Both the position numbers and the translations under genes were made by a program. Positions 44,301 to 56,124 of a stretch of DNA of 64,000 nt are shown one piece after another. The stretch's first letter is position 1. Each line of letters starts with the position of its first letter. Where the stretch lies: NCBI GenBank assembly GCA_003415625.1, contig PYIU01000006.1, positions 930,001 through 994,000 on the forward strand. Direction: 5' to 3'. Under the pieces are notes generated by a model. The model was not told where the DNA came from. It was given only the letters and a program-made list of their open reading frames with translations, and did not search any database. The DNA comes from Aquanectria penicillioides. Lineage: Eukaryota; Ascomycota; Sordariomycetes; Hypocreales; Nectriaceae.

Positions 44301-46051
44301 TTATTCCGCTGCAGCATGCCATCATTGGAAGTAAGTTGTATTCGTCTGAAATAGCCACATTCTTGTGGGTTTGGCCTAACTGTTTATCTCAGCGCCGGGC
44401 TCAGGATTATCCATTGAACAACGAAAAAGACTTACCATCGCGACGGAGCTAGTGGCAAAACCATCTCTGTTGTTTCTTGACGAGCCTACATCTGGTTTAG
44501 ACGGCCAGTCAGCCTTCGAGATCTGCAGGTTCATGCAAAAACTTGCGAGTGCTGGCCAAACCATTATCTGCACCATTCATCAGCCATCAGCTGTACTTTT
44601 TCAGGCATTTGACGTACTTCTGCTGTTAGCAAAGGGAGGCCGTACAACATACTTCGGACCAACTGGAACAAGATCCTCCACTGTCCTTGACTACTTTGCT
44701 CGAAAAGGAGCTCCGTGTGCACTAGATTCAAACCCTGCGGAGCACATTGTGGACGTTGTTCAGGGTCGGTTTGGTACAGAAATCGATTGGCCCCAGCAAT
44801 GGCTCGATTCAGATGAGCGACAGGGAGTTCTCGAAGAGCTGGCGATTCTCGAAAAAGAGCAACACACTGGTTCTCCAGATAACTCTCAGGAAGACGCTAA
44901 TAAGGATTTTGCCACTCCTCTTTCCTACCAGATTGCTTTGGTGACCAAGCGCCAGATGCTTGCATTGTGGAGAAATCCAGATTATGTGTGGAATAAAATT
45001 GGTCTTCATATTAGCAATGCTCTCTTCGGCGGTTTCACTTTCTGGAAAATCGGAAACGGAACGTTTGATCTACAGCTACGTCTCATGTCTGTCTTCAACT
45101 TTCTGTTTGTTGCGCCGGGTTGCATCAATCAACTTCAGCCCCTCTTCATTCAAAACCGAGATATTTACGAAACTCGAGAGAAGAAGTCGAAAACATACCG
45201 CTGGTTGGCATTTATCACTGCACAGCTGGTATCTGAAATTCCGATTCTGATTATATGTGGTACCTTATTTTTCGCTTGTTGGTATTTCACCTCTGGCTTC
45301 CCTGTCCAGGCGAGTGCTTCTGGGCAAGTGTACTTGCAAATGCTTTGTATGTTCCATATTCGTGATGTTGCCTGAGCCCCCAAGCTGATATTCTACTAGT
45401 TTATGAGTTTTTGTATACTTCTATTGGCCAGGTATGACATCTAATTTATCTATCTCTACAATCTTTCCACCCTACGTCCCGCTAACGGTACCAATTATAG
45501 GCAATTGCAGCATACAGTCCCAATGCATATTTCGCGGCCCTGGCAAATCCACTTGTCATCGGAACCCTGATCCAATTTTCCGGGGTTACCGTTCCATATT
45601 CACAGATGACGGCCTTCTGGAGGTATTGGCTTTATTACTTGAACCCATTCACATACTTGGTTGGCGGACTTTTGACCCCAGTCGCATGGGATGTCCAAGT
45701 TCAATGCAAAGCAAGTGAACTCACCACAATCCCTCTACCCTCAAACACAACATGCGGGGAGTACATGTTCGAGTTTTTGTCAGAGAATGCTGGCTACGTT
45801 GTTGATGCAGCAAACTCGACGGCATGCTCGTATTGCGAGTTCAGTTCGGGCGGAGAGTATCTTCGAACGATGAACATTAATGCAAAGTATTATGCATGGA
45901 GAGATGTAAGATCAAAATAAGATGACCAAGGATAGAACGCGTCTAACATGAATGATAGGTTGGAATCACTGCACTCTTCTGCATCTCATCATATGCTCTG
46001 GTGTTCCTCATGATGAAACTGAGAACCAAGGCGACCAAGACGGCAAATTAA
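41335..46051 (+). CDS. PDR-type ABC transporter (ABCG full-size multidrug pump)
   Basis: Eleven exons join in phase to 1372 aa: 41335-41550, 41613-41657, 41714-41876, 41925-42172, 42247-42791, 42862-43367, 43419-44330, 44393-45346, 45400-45431, 45501-45905, 45959-46051. The order is NBD1-TMD1-NBD2-TMD2, as in fungal CDR/SNQ2 pumps. NBD1 has the degenerate Walker A GRPGSGCTSLLK and the signature VSGGERKRVS. NBD2 has GSSGAGKTTLMD, LSIEQRKRLTIA and Walker B LLFLDEPTSGLDG. The plasma-membrane pump exports azoles, phytoalexins or toxic metabolites. Two introns start with GC: 43368-43418 (GGAG|GCAAGT, required by phase) and 41877-41924 (48 nt, in frame if retained). The frame is otherwise undamaged. 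Confidence 0.93.
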
Positions 46052-47931
46052 CAAACGACATGGCAATAGTCACCACACAGAAAATAAACAACCCGAGAAG
46101 AAAGAAAAAACTGAGAGATTTATTTTATTTTGATAGAAAACTAAAACTTGATAGATATAAGAACGAATTAAAATTGGTGGAGGGCATCCTGGTGTCGGTG
46201 CATTTCAAACCTGCAGGGCGAAGGACCCATATGGTTCAGAATAGTCGGATTTCGTTTTTAGAGTATTGGCATTGTTGAATAGAAGGATTCCTTTCCATAG
46301 ATTGGTATTAAATATACAAATAGGGGGTTTAATATTGTGTTTCCCATGCCGTCGAGGAACAAGACTATGCGGCGTTCCCAAGAACCCGTACATAGAAGCA
46401 CTTTGTTGAACCCGACTCTGAGGGCCTGTCCTTTAGCAATACCAAATGTACGTAATTTTTTCGAACTCTTGGTAAAATGCCTTCGTGTTGTATTAATGCA
46501 TTGAAGTGGACAATGCGTCGACTCACTGCCATGCTGTACCAGGCATCTCGGGGCTATCAACCCGAACCGAATATCTCCTTTGTCCGGTAACCACTACAGC
46601 CCCATCGAAACTATCCAAAATGGGGCTACAACATAAAACAGGCCTCCAAGTCCCACCTGTTTTGCCTTCCCCTCACCCGACACTCTGGACATGGATAGTA
46701 TTTTCCGATATTATTCCACAACAAGGGCAAGGGTACTGGAGCCACGGAGAGAAACAGTGCGCGTCGAATATACGATTGGAAGAGAGTGATCGCATCCATG
46801 TCCCGGACGGCCCAGGAGCACTCTGTGGCAACCGGGACGCCAGGTCCGAGGAGAACGCGAGAGCCCATCGATGTGATCCCATGATCCTTCATTGCCCGAT
46901 GCAGCCCCACCGTGGAAAGAAGAGCGGTCCGAATTATTCGAAATACAAGAAGCCGAACCCCACAGCCGGGGCTCTCGGATTTCTTGGCCCATGGGGAATG
47001 GGGAAACCTGGGCACATGTCCTTCAATAGACACGGCGATCCTCCAGAGTCTCCACTCGCTCGATCCCTGCTCTATCCTCAGTAGGCCCGACTATTACTCC
47101 ACCCAAGGTCGAGAAACATCTCACCTCGTGGTAGCATTGCCATGAGAAACGTGGTTCACGAGCCTGTTTTGTGGAGGACCGGCTCTTTCGCAGCCACACA
47201 AACCCCGCTTGACTGCCCTGGTGTGGTTGGATCCGAGTGGATGGATGCCAGACCTCGGGATGTGGCGGGAGGGGCCATCCTTGAGTTTATCCTTATTTCA
47301 ACCGTAAAATGGGATCGACATCAAGAAGATATGTCCCAAGTGTGGTTGCAGCACGTCCATCTCATTGGATACACTTGATCGTGTCGTTGCTGATGCTGTC
47401 CTCTGGGCATTTGTTCTACTCATGGAAGTGGGAAGTAAAGGCTCGGGAGTTCACCAATATAGGATATAGAACATGATGCCTGTGCTGTAATAGCAATAAC
47501 AAATGAAAAATTATATCTAGATTGATCACAAAGACATCGCGAGACTATTCGGGTCTCCGTTCGTTCCATGCTATCGAACGATCTGTAAGTCGGCCATCCT
47601 AACCCCTTTAGAGGTCATGCTCGGGTCCGACGGCTGCGCCTTTCCGCCGACACAAGGCCGACAACTCGTCCCGTGGACATGAGTGAAGGCGGGGCCTTTC
47701 ACCAACTTTGTGAAGTGCTCCAGAGGGGAATTGGGCTTTGGGAGTGGGAGCTTCGTTTTTGAACTGTTGGTGGTCGAAGGTGATGCCGCGATGAAAAGAC
47801 GACGGAACTGTGCTTAAAAGGAGCATTGCGCCCCGTCTACGAAGTTCAATTCATGGGCACCACCTCTCATCCTTTCTTCAAACACATCTAATTCTCTGGA
47901 TAGTGATATAGAAAAGCCCAGAGCCATCATC
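46052..47931. other. Intergenic region, no supported gene
   Basis: About 1.9 kb. Overlapping frames on both strands around 46500-47380 lack any recognisable motif and mirror one another, a sign of GC-rich non-coding sequence. The last 150 bp are the leader of the GH3 gene. Confidence 0.45.
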
Positions 47932-49827
47932 ATGTGGACATCCGCCTTTACTCTGGCTCTTGTGGCCATGCCAGCAGCCACTTTTGGTGCTGTTCGCCGC
48001 CCCCATTGGATGAATAGGCGAGATGGGGAGTCCCTTCCCACTTATAGGAACTCGTCTTACTGCGTCAATGAAAGAGTCGAAGATCTCATCCAGCGTATGA
48101 CTGTGGAAGAGAAGGCCGGTCAAATGTTTCATCAAATGCTCTACCAAGGCGACAATGGCACTCTGTTTGCGGGTACGAGCAGCATGAACGGAACTGAGGT
48201 GGCTATTGGTAAAATGTATATGACGCACTTCAATCTCGTTGGAGACATTGAGGATGCTCAACAAATTGCCGAATTCACAAATCTCATCCAAGAGGAGGCT
48301 TTGAAGACTCGTCTTGGAATTCCGGTCACTCTCTCCACGGACCCTCGCCACAGCTTTACGGAACATATTGGTACAGGGTTCAGGGCAGGAGTATTCTCCG
48401 AATGGCCCGAATCCCTAGGCCTAGCTGCTCTTCGTGATGCCGACCTCGTCAAGAAATTTGCTGAGGTTGCGCGTGAAGAATATCTCGCCGTAGGTCTGCG
48501 CGCAGCACTACACCCTCAGGTTGATCTGTCTACGGAGCCTCGATGGGCTCGAATTAAAAACACCTGGGGAGAAAACGCTACTCTCACCAGCGAGCTCTTG
48601 GTAGCTTACATCAAGGGCTTCCAGGGAGAAGAGATTGGCCCATACTCTGTCACAACAGTCACCAAGCACTTCCCAGGTGGAGGTCCGCAGCAAAACGGAG
48701 AGGACTCTCATTTTTCTTATGGTCAGAACGCAACTTACCCTGGCAACAATATGGAGTATCATATCATCCCATTCAAGGCTGCTATTGCTGCCGGAGCGAG
48801 GCAAATGATGCCCTACTACTCTCGCCCTGTCGGTACGAAATACGAAGAGGTTGGCTTCTCCTTCAATAAGGGAATCGTGACCGATCTCCTTCAAGAGGAG
48901 CTTGGGTTCGAAGGAATTGTTCTTACGGATTGGGGTCTGATTACCGACTCTCTCATGGACGGTGGTGTCTTTCCAGCACGAGCATGGGGTGTTCAAAACC
49001 TCAGTGGACTTGAGAGGGCGGCTAAAATCCTCAATGCAGGCTGCGATCAGTTTGGAGGTGAAGAACGTACTGATCTCATCATTCAACTTGTTCAGGAAGG
49101 CATTATCTCTGAGGAGCGAATCAACAAATCAGTTCGTAAGCTTCTTCGTGAAAAGTTTCTTCTTGGGCTATTCGACAGCCCATTCGTCGACCCTGAAGCG
49201 GCTGCAAGAATTGTTGGCAACGACTATTTCGTTCGTCTTGGCGAGGATGCTCAGCGGCGATCCTATACTCTTCTGACCAATAAAGATTCAATTCTGCCTC
49301 TGCAAAACCTTGCCAATGGAACCAAGTTCTACATTGAAGGCTTCAATTCGACATTCATTGAGAACCGCAACTTCGCTGCTGTCAAAACTCCAGAGGAAGC
49401 GGACTATGCGCTCCTTCGGCTCGAAACACCTTATGAGCCACGGACTGGAGTCTTTGAAGCAAACATGAATGCAGGCTCGCTCGCTTACAACTCCACCGAG
49501 AAGAAGCGCCAATCGGCTATTTACAAGACCGTTCCCACGATTGTCGACATGGTCCTGTCGCGACCCGCTGCGATCCCAGAGGTGGTCGACGAAGCTTCCG
49601 CGGTGCTTGGAAGCTACGGAAGCAGCACCGAAGCGTTCCTTGATGTGATTCTCGGCGAGAGTGCTCCAGAAGGCAAGCTGCCTTTTGATTTGCCTAGATC
49701 TATGAAGGCCGTACAAGATAACATGGAGGATGTGCCATTCGATACTAGAAACCCTGTGTTTAAATTCGGTCACGGTCTAGCATACGCGAATCGTTGCAGC
49801 AGCAGCTCCAGTGGAACATGCCCTTGA
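47932..49827 (+). CDS. Secreted glycoside hydrolase family 3 protein (beta-glucosidase/exo-glycosidase)
   Basis: An intronless 631-aa frame. Residues 1-19 are a signal peptide (MWTSAFTLALVAMPAATFG), and eight or so NxS/T sequons are present. The GH3 N-terminal TIM-barrel domain shows VEDLIQRMTVEEKAGQMF, TLSTDPRHSF, KHFPGGGPQQNGEDSHF (substrate-binding KHF) and GFEGIVLTDWG with the nucleophile Asp at residue 333. The alpha/beta sandwich domain follows from about residue 440 (SYTLLTNKDSILPL). It ends LPFDLPRSM...FKFGHGLAY, and the extra fibronectin-like domain of long beta-glucosidases is absent. This length class includes bacterial-like beta-glucosidases. The substrate (glucoside or xyloside) cannot be fixed from sequence alone. 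It ends in a serine-rich tail. Confidence 0.95.
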   Translation: MWTSAFTLALVAMPAATFGAVRRPHWMNRRDGESLPTYRNSSYCVNERVEDLIQRMTVEEKAGQMFHQMLYQGDNGTLFAGTSSMNGTEVAIGKMYMTHFNLVGDIEDAQQIAEFTNLIQEEALKTRLGIPVTLSTDPRHSFTEHIGTGFRAGVFSEWPESLGLAALRDADLVKKFAEVAREEYLAVGLRAALHPQVDLSTEPRWARIKNTWGENATLTSELLVAYIKGFQGEEIGPYSVTTVTKHFPGGGPQQNGEDSHFSYGQNATYPGNNMEYHIIPFKAAIAAGARQMMPYYSRPVGTKYEEVGFSFNKGIVTDLLQEELGFEGIVLTDWGLITDSLMDGGVFPARAWGVQNLSGLERAAKILNAGCDQFGGEERTDLIIQLVQEGIISEERINKSVRKLLREKFLLGLFDSPFVDPEAAARIVGNDYFVRLGEDAQRRSYTLLTNKDSILPLQNLANGTKFYIEGFNSTFIENRNFAAVKTPEEADYALLRLETPYEPRTGVFEANMNAGSLAYNSTEKKRQSAIYKTVPTIVDMVLSRPAAIPEVVDEASAVLGSYGSSTEAFLDVILGESAPEGKLPFDLPRSMKAVQDNMEDVPFDTRNPVFKFGHGLAYANRCSSSSSGTCP

Positions 49828-50115
49828 ATCAGTGAACTTGAGCGATTGAGCAGAGAATTGTTGATATGTCAATTGAAACAGAATCGTCAGAGAATGGAAT
49901 GGGATCCATAGGGGATAATTGAGTTCAGCAGCGCGCTTTATAATGACTTCAATCTTCGTGCTTTTATTCTTCTATTTGGCTCGTGACCCATCGTCTCCTC
50001 AGACCGAATTCGGCCTGCAATGCAAAACGCCGACATCGCACATAGATAACGTGCTTCATTGGTATCATATGCTTTGATAACTAAACATTCCATTGCCCCG
50101 ATGTCAATATCACCA

Positions 50116-52136
50116 TTAGGGGTGGTACTTGAGACCCTTCCGCGTGAACTTGCGACCGTTCAAGACAAAGTATTGCAAGTTGGCGGTGACGGAGCAGACA
50201 ACGCCCACTGACACTAGTGCCACAATAACGCTCCAGCCGATCGGATAAAGAGGGCCATCGCTCGATTGGAAGACTTGGCTGCCAACGATTCCGCCAGTGT
50301 TGGCGGACATGATGATGATGGCCATCGTAATCGACCTCTCTCCAGAGCTTCCAGCATTCAAGGCCAGCCAAGAACTATTCACGGGGTCTAGACAGATGTT
50401 AGTAAGATATTGCGGGCGGAATAATGCGTTTACGGAATTGCAACATACGCCAGTTCTGCGCGAAAGCGAGAGCACAAATCAACACTCCAAGTCTCTTGCT
50501 CTTGTCAGAATGAATGAGAAGTCGATTGGCAAGCTACATCATATTAGCATCTCGATGATCACAAGAGATTCTTTCGATGAGTGTACATACCTGGAAGCAC
50601 CAGTAAATTAGTAGGCCTAGAGTGACCATGGGTCCACGCATGCGAATCTTGTCACTATCATTTTTGAGGTCAGCGACGGTCAGTCAGTAACTCAAAGATT
50701 TGTGGGTAGCCTACGCGATTGTGCCCCATGCAACGTTGACAACAATAAGAATCCAAGATCCAATAGAAACAAGAGCGTTGGACTTGAGTCTCTCATATCC
50801 AAAGGACTTGACCAGAGTCGGCGCGTAAGACCCCATGACTTGGGATGGCGCAATGCAAGCAATGGTGAGAATGATGTGCGGAATGAGCCGCCAGTTGGTG
50901 AACTAAACTGTGTTAGACAAGCAGGTTCGAGCTGGAAATGTAAAAATGGATGCTCACCACATTCTTCATCTCCTGTCTACTGATGTGCGGCTTGGCATTG
51001 GCCTTGGAGGGATCGTTGAGTAGGACACGCTTGTTCAAGATCTTTGCCTCCCTCTCAGTGAAGAGGCGCAATCCTAGGAGTGAGACCGGGTTGCTGGTGC
51101 TCCTGGGAAACAGGGCCAGGAAAACGAATCCGACAAGAATACTGAAGATGCCTTCGAGAAGGAACATCCACTGCCATCCGCCTAGACCTGCGACACCCCT
51201 CATCTGGAGACTATTTGTCTATGTTAGCAAAGGCCTTATCAAGGCGTGGGCTTGAGTTCATGCTTACATTCCGTATGCGAACAAGCCAGAGCTGGCGGCG
51301 GCGGTCAATTGGCCAAAGAAAAACCAGGAAAAGCGCTTGCTGATCTCCTCATTTTTGTACCAGCGCGTCATGGTGTAGAATCCTGCAGGGATGAAACCGG
51401 CTTCGCAGAAACTATGAGCGGTTAGGATTGACCTGTTTGTCGAGCTTGGTTGCGACGAGGATCTTACCCTAGCAGAAGTCGAGTGACCAAGAAGGCTGCA
51501 AGACCCTTCTGGAAAGCCTGGAATGTAGCAACAAGGCCCCTGATAAAAACTAATTAAAAAACTGGGAGATCATAGTTATCGGAAAAGAATTTCGAAGCTT
51601 ACCAGGCGACGATCTGGCATCCGATCCAGAGCGAAGGTCCAACACGATAGAGGATCATGTTGCTGGGAATCTGTTGCAGTCTTAGCATAGAGACATTTGC
51701 TAGAGAATTAGTTAAACTCACCTCAAGAAGCACAATTCCGAGAGAAAGCAGCTGCTGTCCCACATTGTATTGGTTCTGGGTAATGCCAACTTCTTCGAAG
51801 AAGTAATCGGTAAGGGCATTGCCACTAAGAGGATTATCAGCACGTCAAGCTCCGAGACATGTTGTGGAAGGGACGGGAAGTACATGTTTCCGCGGTCAAG
51901 TTGGAGAGCGAAAAAGCCAAGGATTAGGAGCGGCATTACAGTAAGGTCGACCCTAAGCGTGGAGAAAATGTCAGCATGACGAAAAGATATCATGCGTATC
52001 CAACGGTGAAGGGAGCTTACTTGCGCACCAGAGCCTTCTCCTCCTCGGGCGACCACTCAACGTCAATGGCGTCAATCTCATTGATGCTACTGCCATTCGG
52101 ACTGTCGGTGACAGCCTCGTCGAAGTGCTTTTCCAT
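50116..52136 (-). CDS. MFS transporter, anion:cation symporter (Dal5/TNA1-like)
   Basis: The gene has many short introns. The first exons are 52136-52021, 51952-51884 and 51834-51722, then small exons near 51670-51604, 51541-51475, 51410-51277, 51204-50957 and so on down to the stop at 50116. About 490 aa are expected. Joined TM1 reads VMPLLILGFFALQLDRGNIGNALTDYF, with the DRGNIGNA signature of allantoate/nicotinate permease relatives. RLLLGLCEAGFIPAGFYTMTRW and the C-terminal NAGSSGERSITMAI also fit. All joins I checked are GT-AG and in phase. Possible substrates are nicotinate, allantoate, pantothenate or related anions. Unlike the similar gene at 22-24 kb it is intact. A 13-nt C run lies in its 5' leader, 26-38 nt before the ATG on the coding strand. 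Confidence 0.88.
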
Positions 52137-53521
52137 AGTGGGCGAAAGCTGAGATGAAGACGGGGGGGGGGGGGTTCTTTGACAGACGCAAGATTTATCT
52201 TCTTCAGTCCGGCGATGAAACTAAGGCCCGGGGGAAAGCGAAAATGCGCGCGTCACAGAGCTCCAGAAAACTTGGATCATAACCAAGGGAGAATCACGGG
52301 CTTTTATTGTTTCTCAAAGCTCTTCCAGGGCCATCGCCCCGGTGCCGGATCGACTTGGACGTTGCGACGTCCCGCACCTCGACCGCGACGTCCCTGGACA
52401 AAGACGCCCGCTACATCAGGCGCTACAGCAGACGGTGCAGCATGGAACAGGGCCCACATTGCCTCATTGCGGCATCACGTCCTCACGAACGAGCGAGCTA
52501 ACAATAGTCCCACGAGAATAATCGGGCTTAAACACCTGCCAGCGGGCCTGGCGAGCTTGGTCAACGCAACCAGTGACGTTTCGGGGAGTTCGGGGAGTAC
52601 AAGTGGTGTGGGTTTGGAGCCAGAGCGGGCCAGTGACGGCCATGTGCAGTACATCATCTTCCATAGCTGTCACGCAATCGACTACATACCCACCCGGGCC
52701 TCCAGGATAGGAGGATACGACACGCTATGTACCAGTGTGCCCATGTTAATGCGTACGCACTCTAAGATGCAGCTGGTAATGTTATCGGAATTTCTGCTTG
52801 CTTGCTTTCCTTGCAGATCTCTCATCCCTGGGGAATTGGTCGAGATGTGGAACGACAAGATTGCTGAGGCCTCGCGTCCTCGACATGCAATGAATTGGTG
52901 TTTCTTTTTTTTTTTTTTTTTTTTCGCTGGCTGGCTAGGACATCAACTCCTGTGCAGCAAACCCCGTCCATCCACCGTTGAACTCGTAATCATCAAACAT
53001 CATCATGTCCCTCATCGCTTTCATTTACACACAGAAACTACAGAAAAAGTTACACTAGTGATTCCCCACGGCTCTGGTAACCCTCGGACAAAAACTACCG
53101 ATGCCCACTTCCCGCCGCCTACAGCTTGCCTTGTTCGTGTGTCTCCATGGTGTTTGCTCATTCAGGGTTTGTATCGCGCAATCGACGACGGACAGAAACG
53201 GCAATCTTTTTCACCCCCCTCTACTCCACCAACAGCCAAAGCCGTTGCATGTGCCCTGGCTCCAGATTCGCCAATCCAGAGCACCGGGTCCAGCATCATG
53301 GTTCGTTGCTGGACGACAACTGCAGCAACAGGACACCCTTCCCACATGCATCATGATGGAGGCTGCCAATCAGCCGAGTGACCAGCAGATCCCCCAGTCG
53401 ACATTAACATGACTGAACAGATCAAACCGCTCTTTTGCTTCTAATAATGCATTCGTCTAATTCGTCACACCCCGCTTCTGCTACCGCCTACTGTTCCCAT
53501 CCTCAACCCCCCGGAACATTC
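52137..53521. other. Intergenic region with homopolymer tracts
   Basis: It contains a 13-G run (52162-52174) and a 20-T run (52905-52924). The 400-codon plus-strand frame 52179-53381 passes through both tracts and has biased, non-protein-like composition, so I do not accept it. The right part is the 3' flank of the CysRS gene. Confidence 0.55.
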
Positions 53522-56124
53522 TCACAGCAAGCCCTTAGCCTTGAGATCGTCGTGTGCCTTCTTCTGGCGATCCCATTGCTTCTTCAGTGTCTTGAGCTGG
53601 CTCTTCGGGACATCGCTGCCATCCTTCATCTTGGTGGGCAGTCCTTGCTCGTCCCAAGCGCTGTATCTCTCGTCGTTCTTGAACAGATCCTGCGGGGGGA
53701 CCTTGGCCTTCTCTCGGGCCTCTTGGTCTGCCTTCTCCCGTGCAAGACGCGCTTCCTCCTTCTTCCTGGCCTTCTCGGCTTGAATTGCTGCCTTCTCCTC
53801 GCGGGCGGCAATCAGCTCAGCCGCGGGGATGAACTTAATCAGAGAAGGCTGGTTGTCAGGCCGATCATCCAGATAAACGCCCAAGTTTGTAAAGTCCTGG
53901 TCACGGATGCGATCGGTAAGCGCAAGAATTGCCTTCTTCGTCTCAGGAGCCTGGCTAGAAACAATTCGGCGAAGTTCGTCGCGAATCTTGGATACAACAC
54001 GGAGATAAGGGAGAGCTAGCTGCTCGGGATCTCGAGAGCCGGCTGCAGCCACAGCCTCAAACTCTTGGGTGGGGTTCTGGCCAAGGAGGCTTGAGATGGT
54101 GTCATTCTCGAGCTTCAGGGCAGCGACATCCGATTGAACCTGAGTGAGAACAGCAGCATAGGGCACCACGGCCGTCTTGGGCTCCACATCGGGGGCAATA
54201 GCACTTGCCCAGCCCAGCCCGTTGTACGGCGGCTTGGCGTTAGAATCCAAGCCGAAAATACCGACCATCTTAGTGATCCATCGGGCGATGGCCTCTAGGG
54301 CCGTAAGGTCGGCATCCTTGTTGTCCTTGAGATGGATGTTGGTCGTGTTCACTAGTTTCAGGATGACCGCCAAGGCGCGGGGAGTATCGAATGAGTTGAC
54401 TAGGGCAGCCTCGAATTCTTGCTTGGCTTGCTCGAGCTCCCCAAGCAGTCCTTCGGTTGGTTTGCTGTCTGAGCTGATAGCCAGTGACTGGACACCGGTA
54501 GAGATATCAGCCTCGACAAGCAGAGACTTGACATTGGTGAAGAAGTTCTGTTTTTGATTAGTCGACGAGTTTCATATGCTTGATTGTGACACATACGCTG
54601 ATTGAACTCTCCCAATTATCTCCCTGGAGTCTCATATCGGGGGAAATCTCCACTCCATCGTTCCAGCGACCCAGAAGGAATACAATTCGCATGCCTCGAG
54701 CAGTATATGTGGTGGCTAGGGCATCCTGGATGGTCTGGAAATTCTTCAAAGACTTGGACATCTTGGAGCCCGAAATGGAAAGGTGGCCCATGTGAAGGAA
54801 GTAATTGACCCAGGTGTGCTCGCCCTTCTCGTGCTCGCAGAAGTAAGCTTCACTCTGTGCCAGCTCATTGTCGTGGTGAGGGAATGCCAAGTCAATGCCA
54901 CCAGAGTGAATATCCATTTGGGCACCCAAAACGTCGGATGCCATGACTGAGCATTCAATGTGCCATCCCGGACGACCATCTCCCCACTTACTAGGCCAGA
55001 ACGGCTCACCAGCCTTAGACTTCTTCCAGAGTGCAAAGTCACCAGGGCTCTTCTTGCCACCTAGGTTCTTAGACAGGGAACCCTCGCCCTCATCTTGCAG
55101 AGACTTGTCGTTTCGGTTGTCAGGGCGCAATCGTGCATATGTGTTTCCAGCCTTCTCGAACGAATCAATGTCGAAGTAGACGGAGCCCTCGGCCTCGTAC
55201 GCAAATCCCTTGTCGACAATTCTCTCCACAAACTTGGCGATCTGGGGGACGTATTCGGTGACCCTAGTGATGACGTCAGGTCGGAGGACGTTCAGGGCGT
55301 CCATGTCCTCCATAAAAAGAGCTTCCATGCTTTGAGTGAGGTCTGTGAACATGGTCTGGTCTCGAGTGTCGATGGTCTCCTTGTAGAGCGAGTCGAGGTA
55401 GGGAAGCAGAATTTCGTCTGTGCCAGGGAAGATTGTGCCCGAGTTGATCGCATCGACGGCGGCAGTCATATTGCTAAGGTGCATCTTGACCTTGGCCTCA
55501 TCGTCGCCAGGCTTTCCCTCGCCAGTGATGGTTCCACCCGCCAGCACTCCTCCATAGCCTGCTTCCTTTCGTTCGGTGTAATTGGTCGTCTCGAGCTCTT
55601 CTCCGTCTTTGAGAAGGAGTGGCAAGCTGCTCTCTGCGTAGGCCCGGAAGGCGGATAGGGCAAGCTCACGGAGCTCTTCGGGCGAGTATTTCTTCTGTTT
55701 CTCGAGCTCGAGCAGCCGCTGTCGTCGGGCCTTGATGATGATCTGGGGATTGTTTAGCTACGACACAACCGCCAAAGTACAGCAGCCCAGCTCATACCTT
55801 GTCGTCGATGTCGGTAATATTCATAACAAAGTTGACATCGAAGCCAAAATAGTGCATCAAAATGCGCCGAATGATGTCGGTTGAGACATAGTTGCGCGCA
55901 TGACCGAGATGGCTCTTGTCGTAGACGGTAGGACCGCAGGCGTACCAGGACACCTTGCCAGCCTCGATCGGGGTGAAGGGGACTGGGGCACCTGGGTTGA
56001 GCGAGTTATAGAGCTTAAGCGACTCCATGGCGCGGGAGGAATAGTTGCGATGGGTAAAGTTCAGTCGTGATCGTAGCAGTGGAGTGGGGATTCGTAGTCG
56101 AGAATGGAAACGAAGGAGATGCAT
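53522..56124 (-). CDS. Cysteinyl-tRNA synthetase, probably dual cytosolic/mitochondrial
   Basis: Three exons (56124-55798, 55742-54597, 54547-53522) give 832 aa from the first ATG, or 800 aa from a second in-frame ATG at 56028. It charges tRNA-Cys with cysteine. [14 protein letters not shown] contains the zinc ligand Cys and the HIGH-type motif. Further zinc ligands are in GWHIECSVM and [10 protein letters not shown], and SKMSKS is the second ATP site. The C-terminal region (about 650-720) is a Lys/Glu-rich helical extension typical of eukaryotic enzymes. The 32 residues between the two ATGs ([20 protein letters not shown] onward) are a good mitochondrial presequence, so alternative starts may serve both compartments. 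An open frame continues above 56124 but is unlikely to be coding. Confidence 0.95.

Noticed and set aside
46506..47145. Overlapping open frames on both strands
   Set aside because: Three mirrored frames with no motif, signal peptide or splice structure. GC-rich non-coding sequence is the simpler reading.
52179..53381. 400-codon plus-strand open frame
   Set aside because: It runs through a 20-T tract, its composition is Pro/Ser/Thr/Arg-rich without domains, other frames over the same bases are also long, and it lies between two well-defined genes.
53435..54019. 194-codon plus-strand frame
   Set aside because: It is antisense to the Lys/Glu-rich C-terminal exon of CysRS; its Leu-rich product is the usual shadow of such sequence.
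55095..55658. 187-codon plus-strand frame
   Set aside because: It is antisense to the catalytic exon of CysRS, which has intact zinc-ligand and KMSKS motifs.
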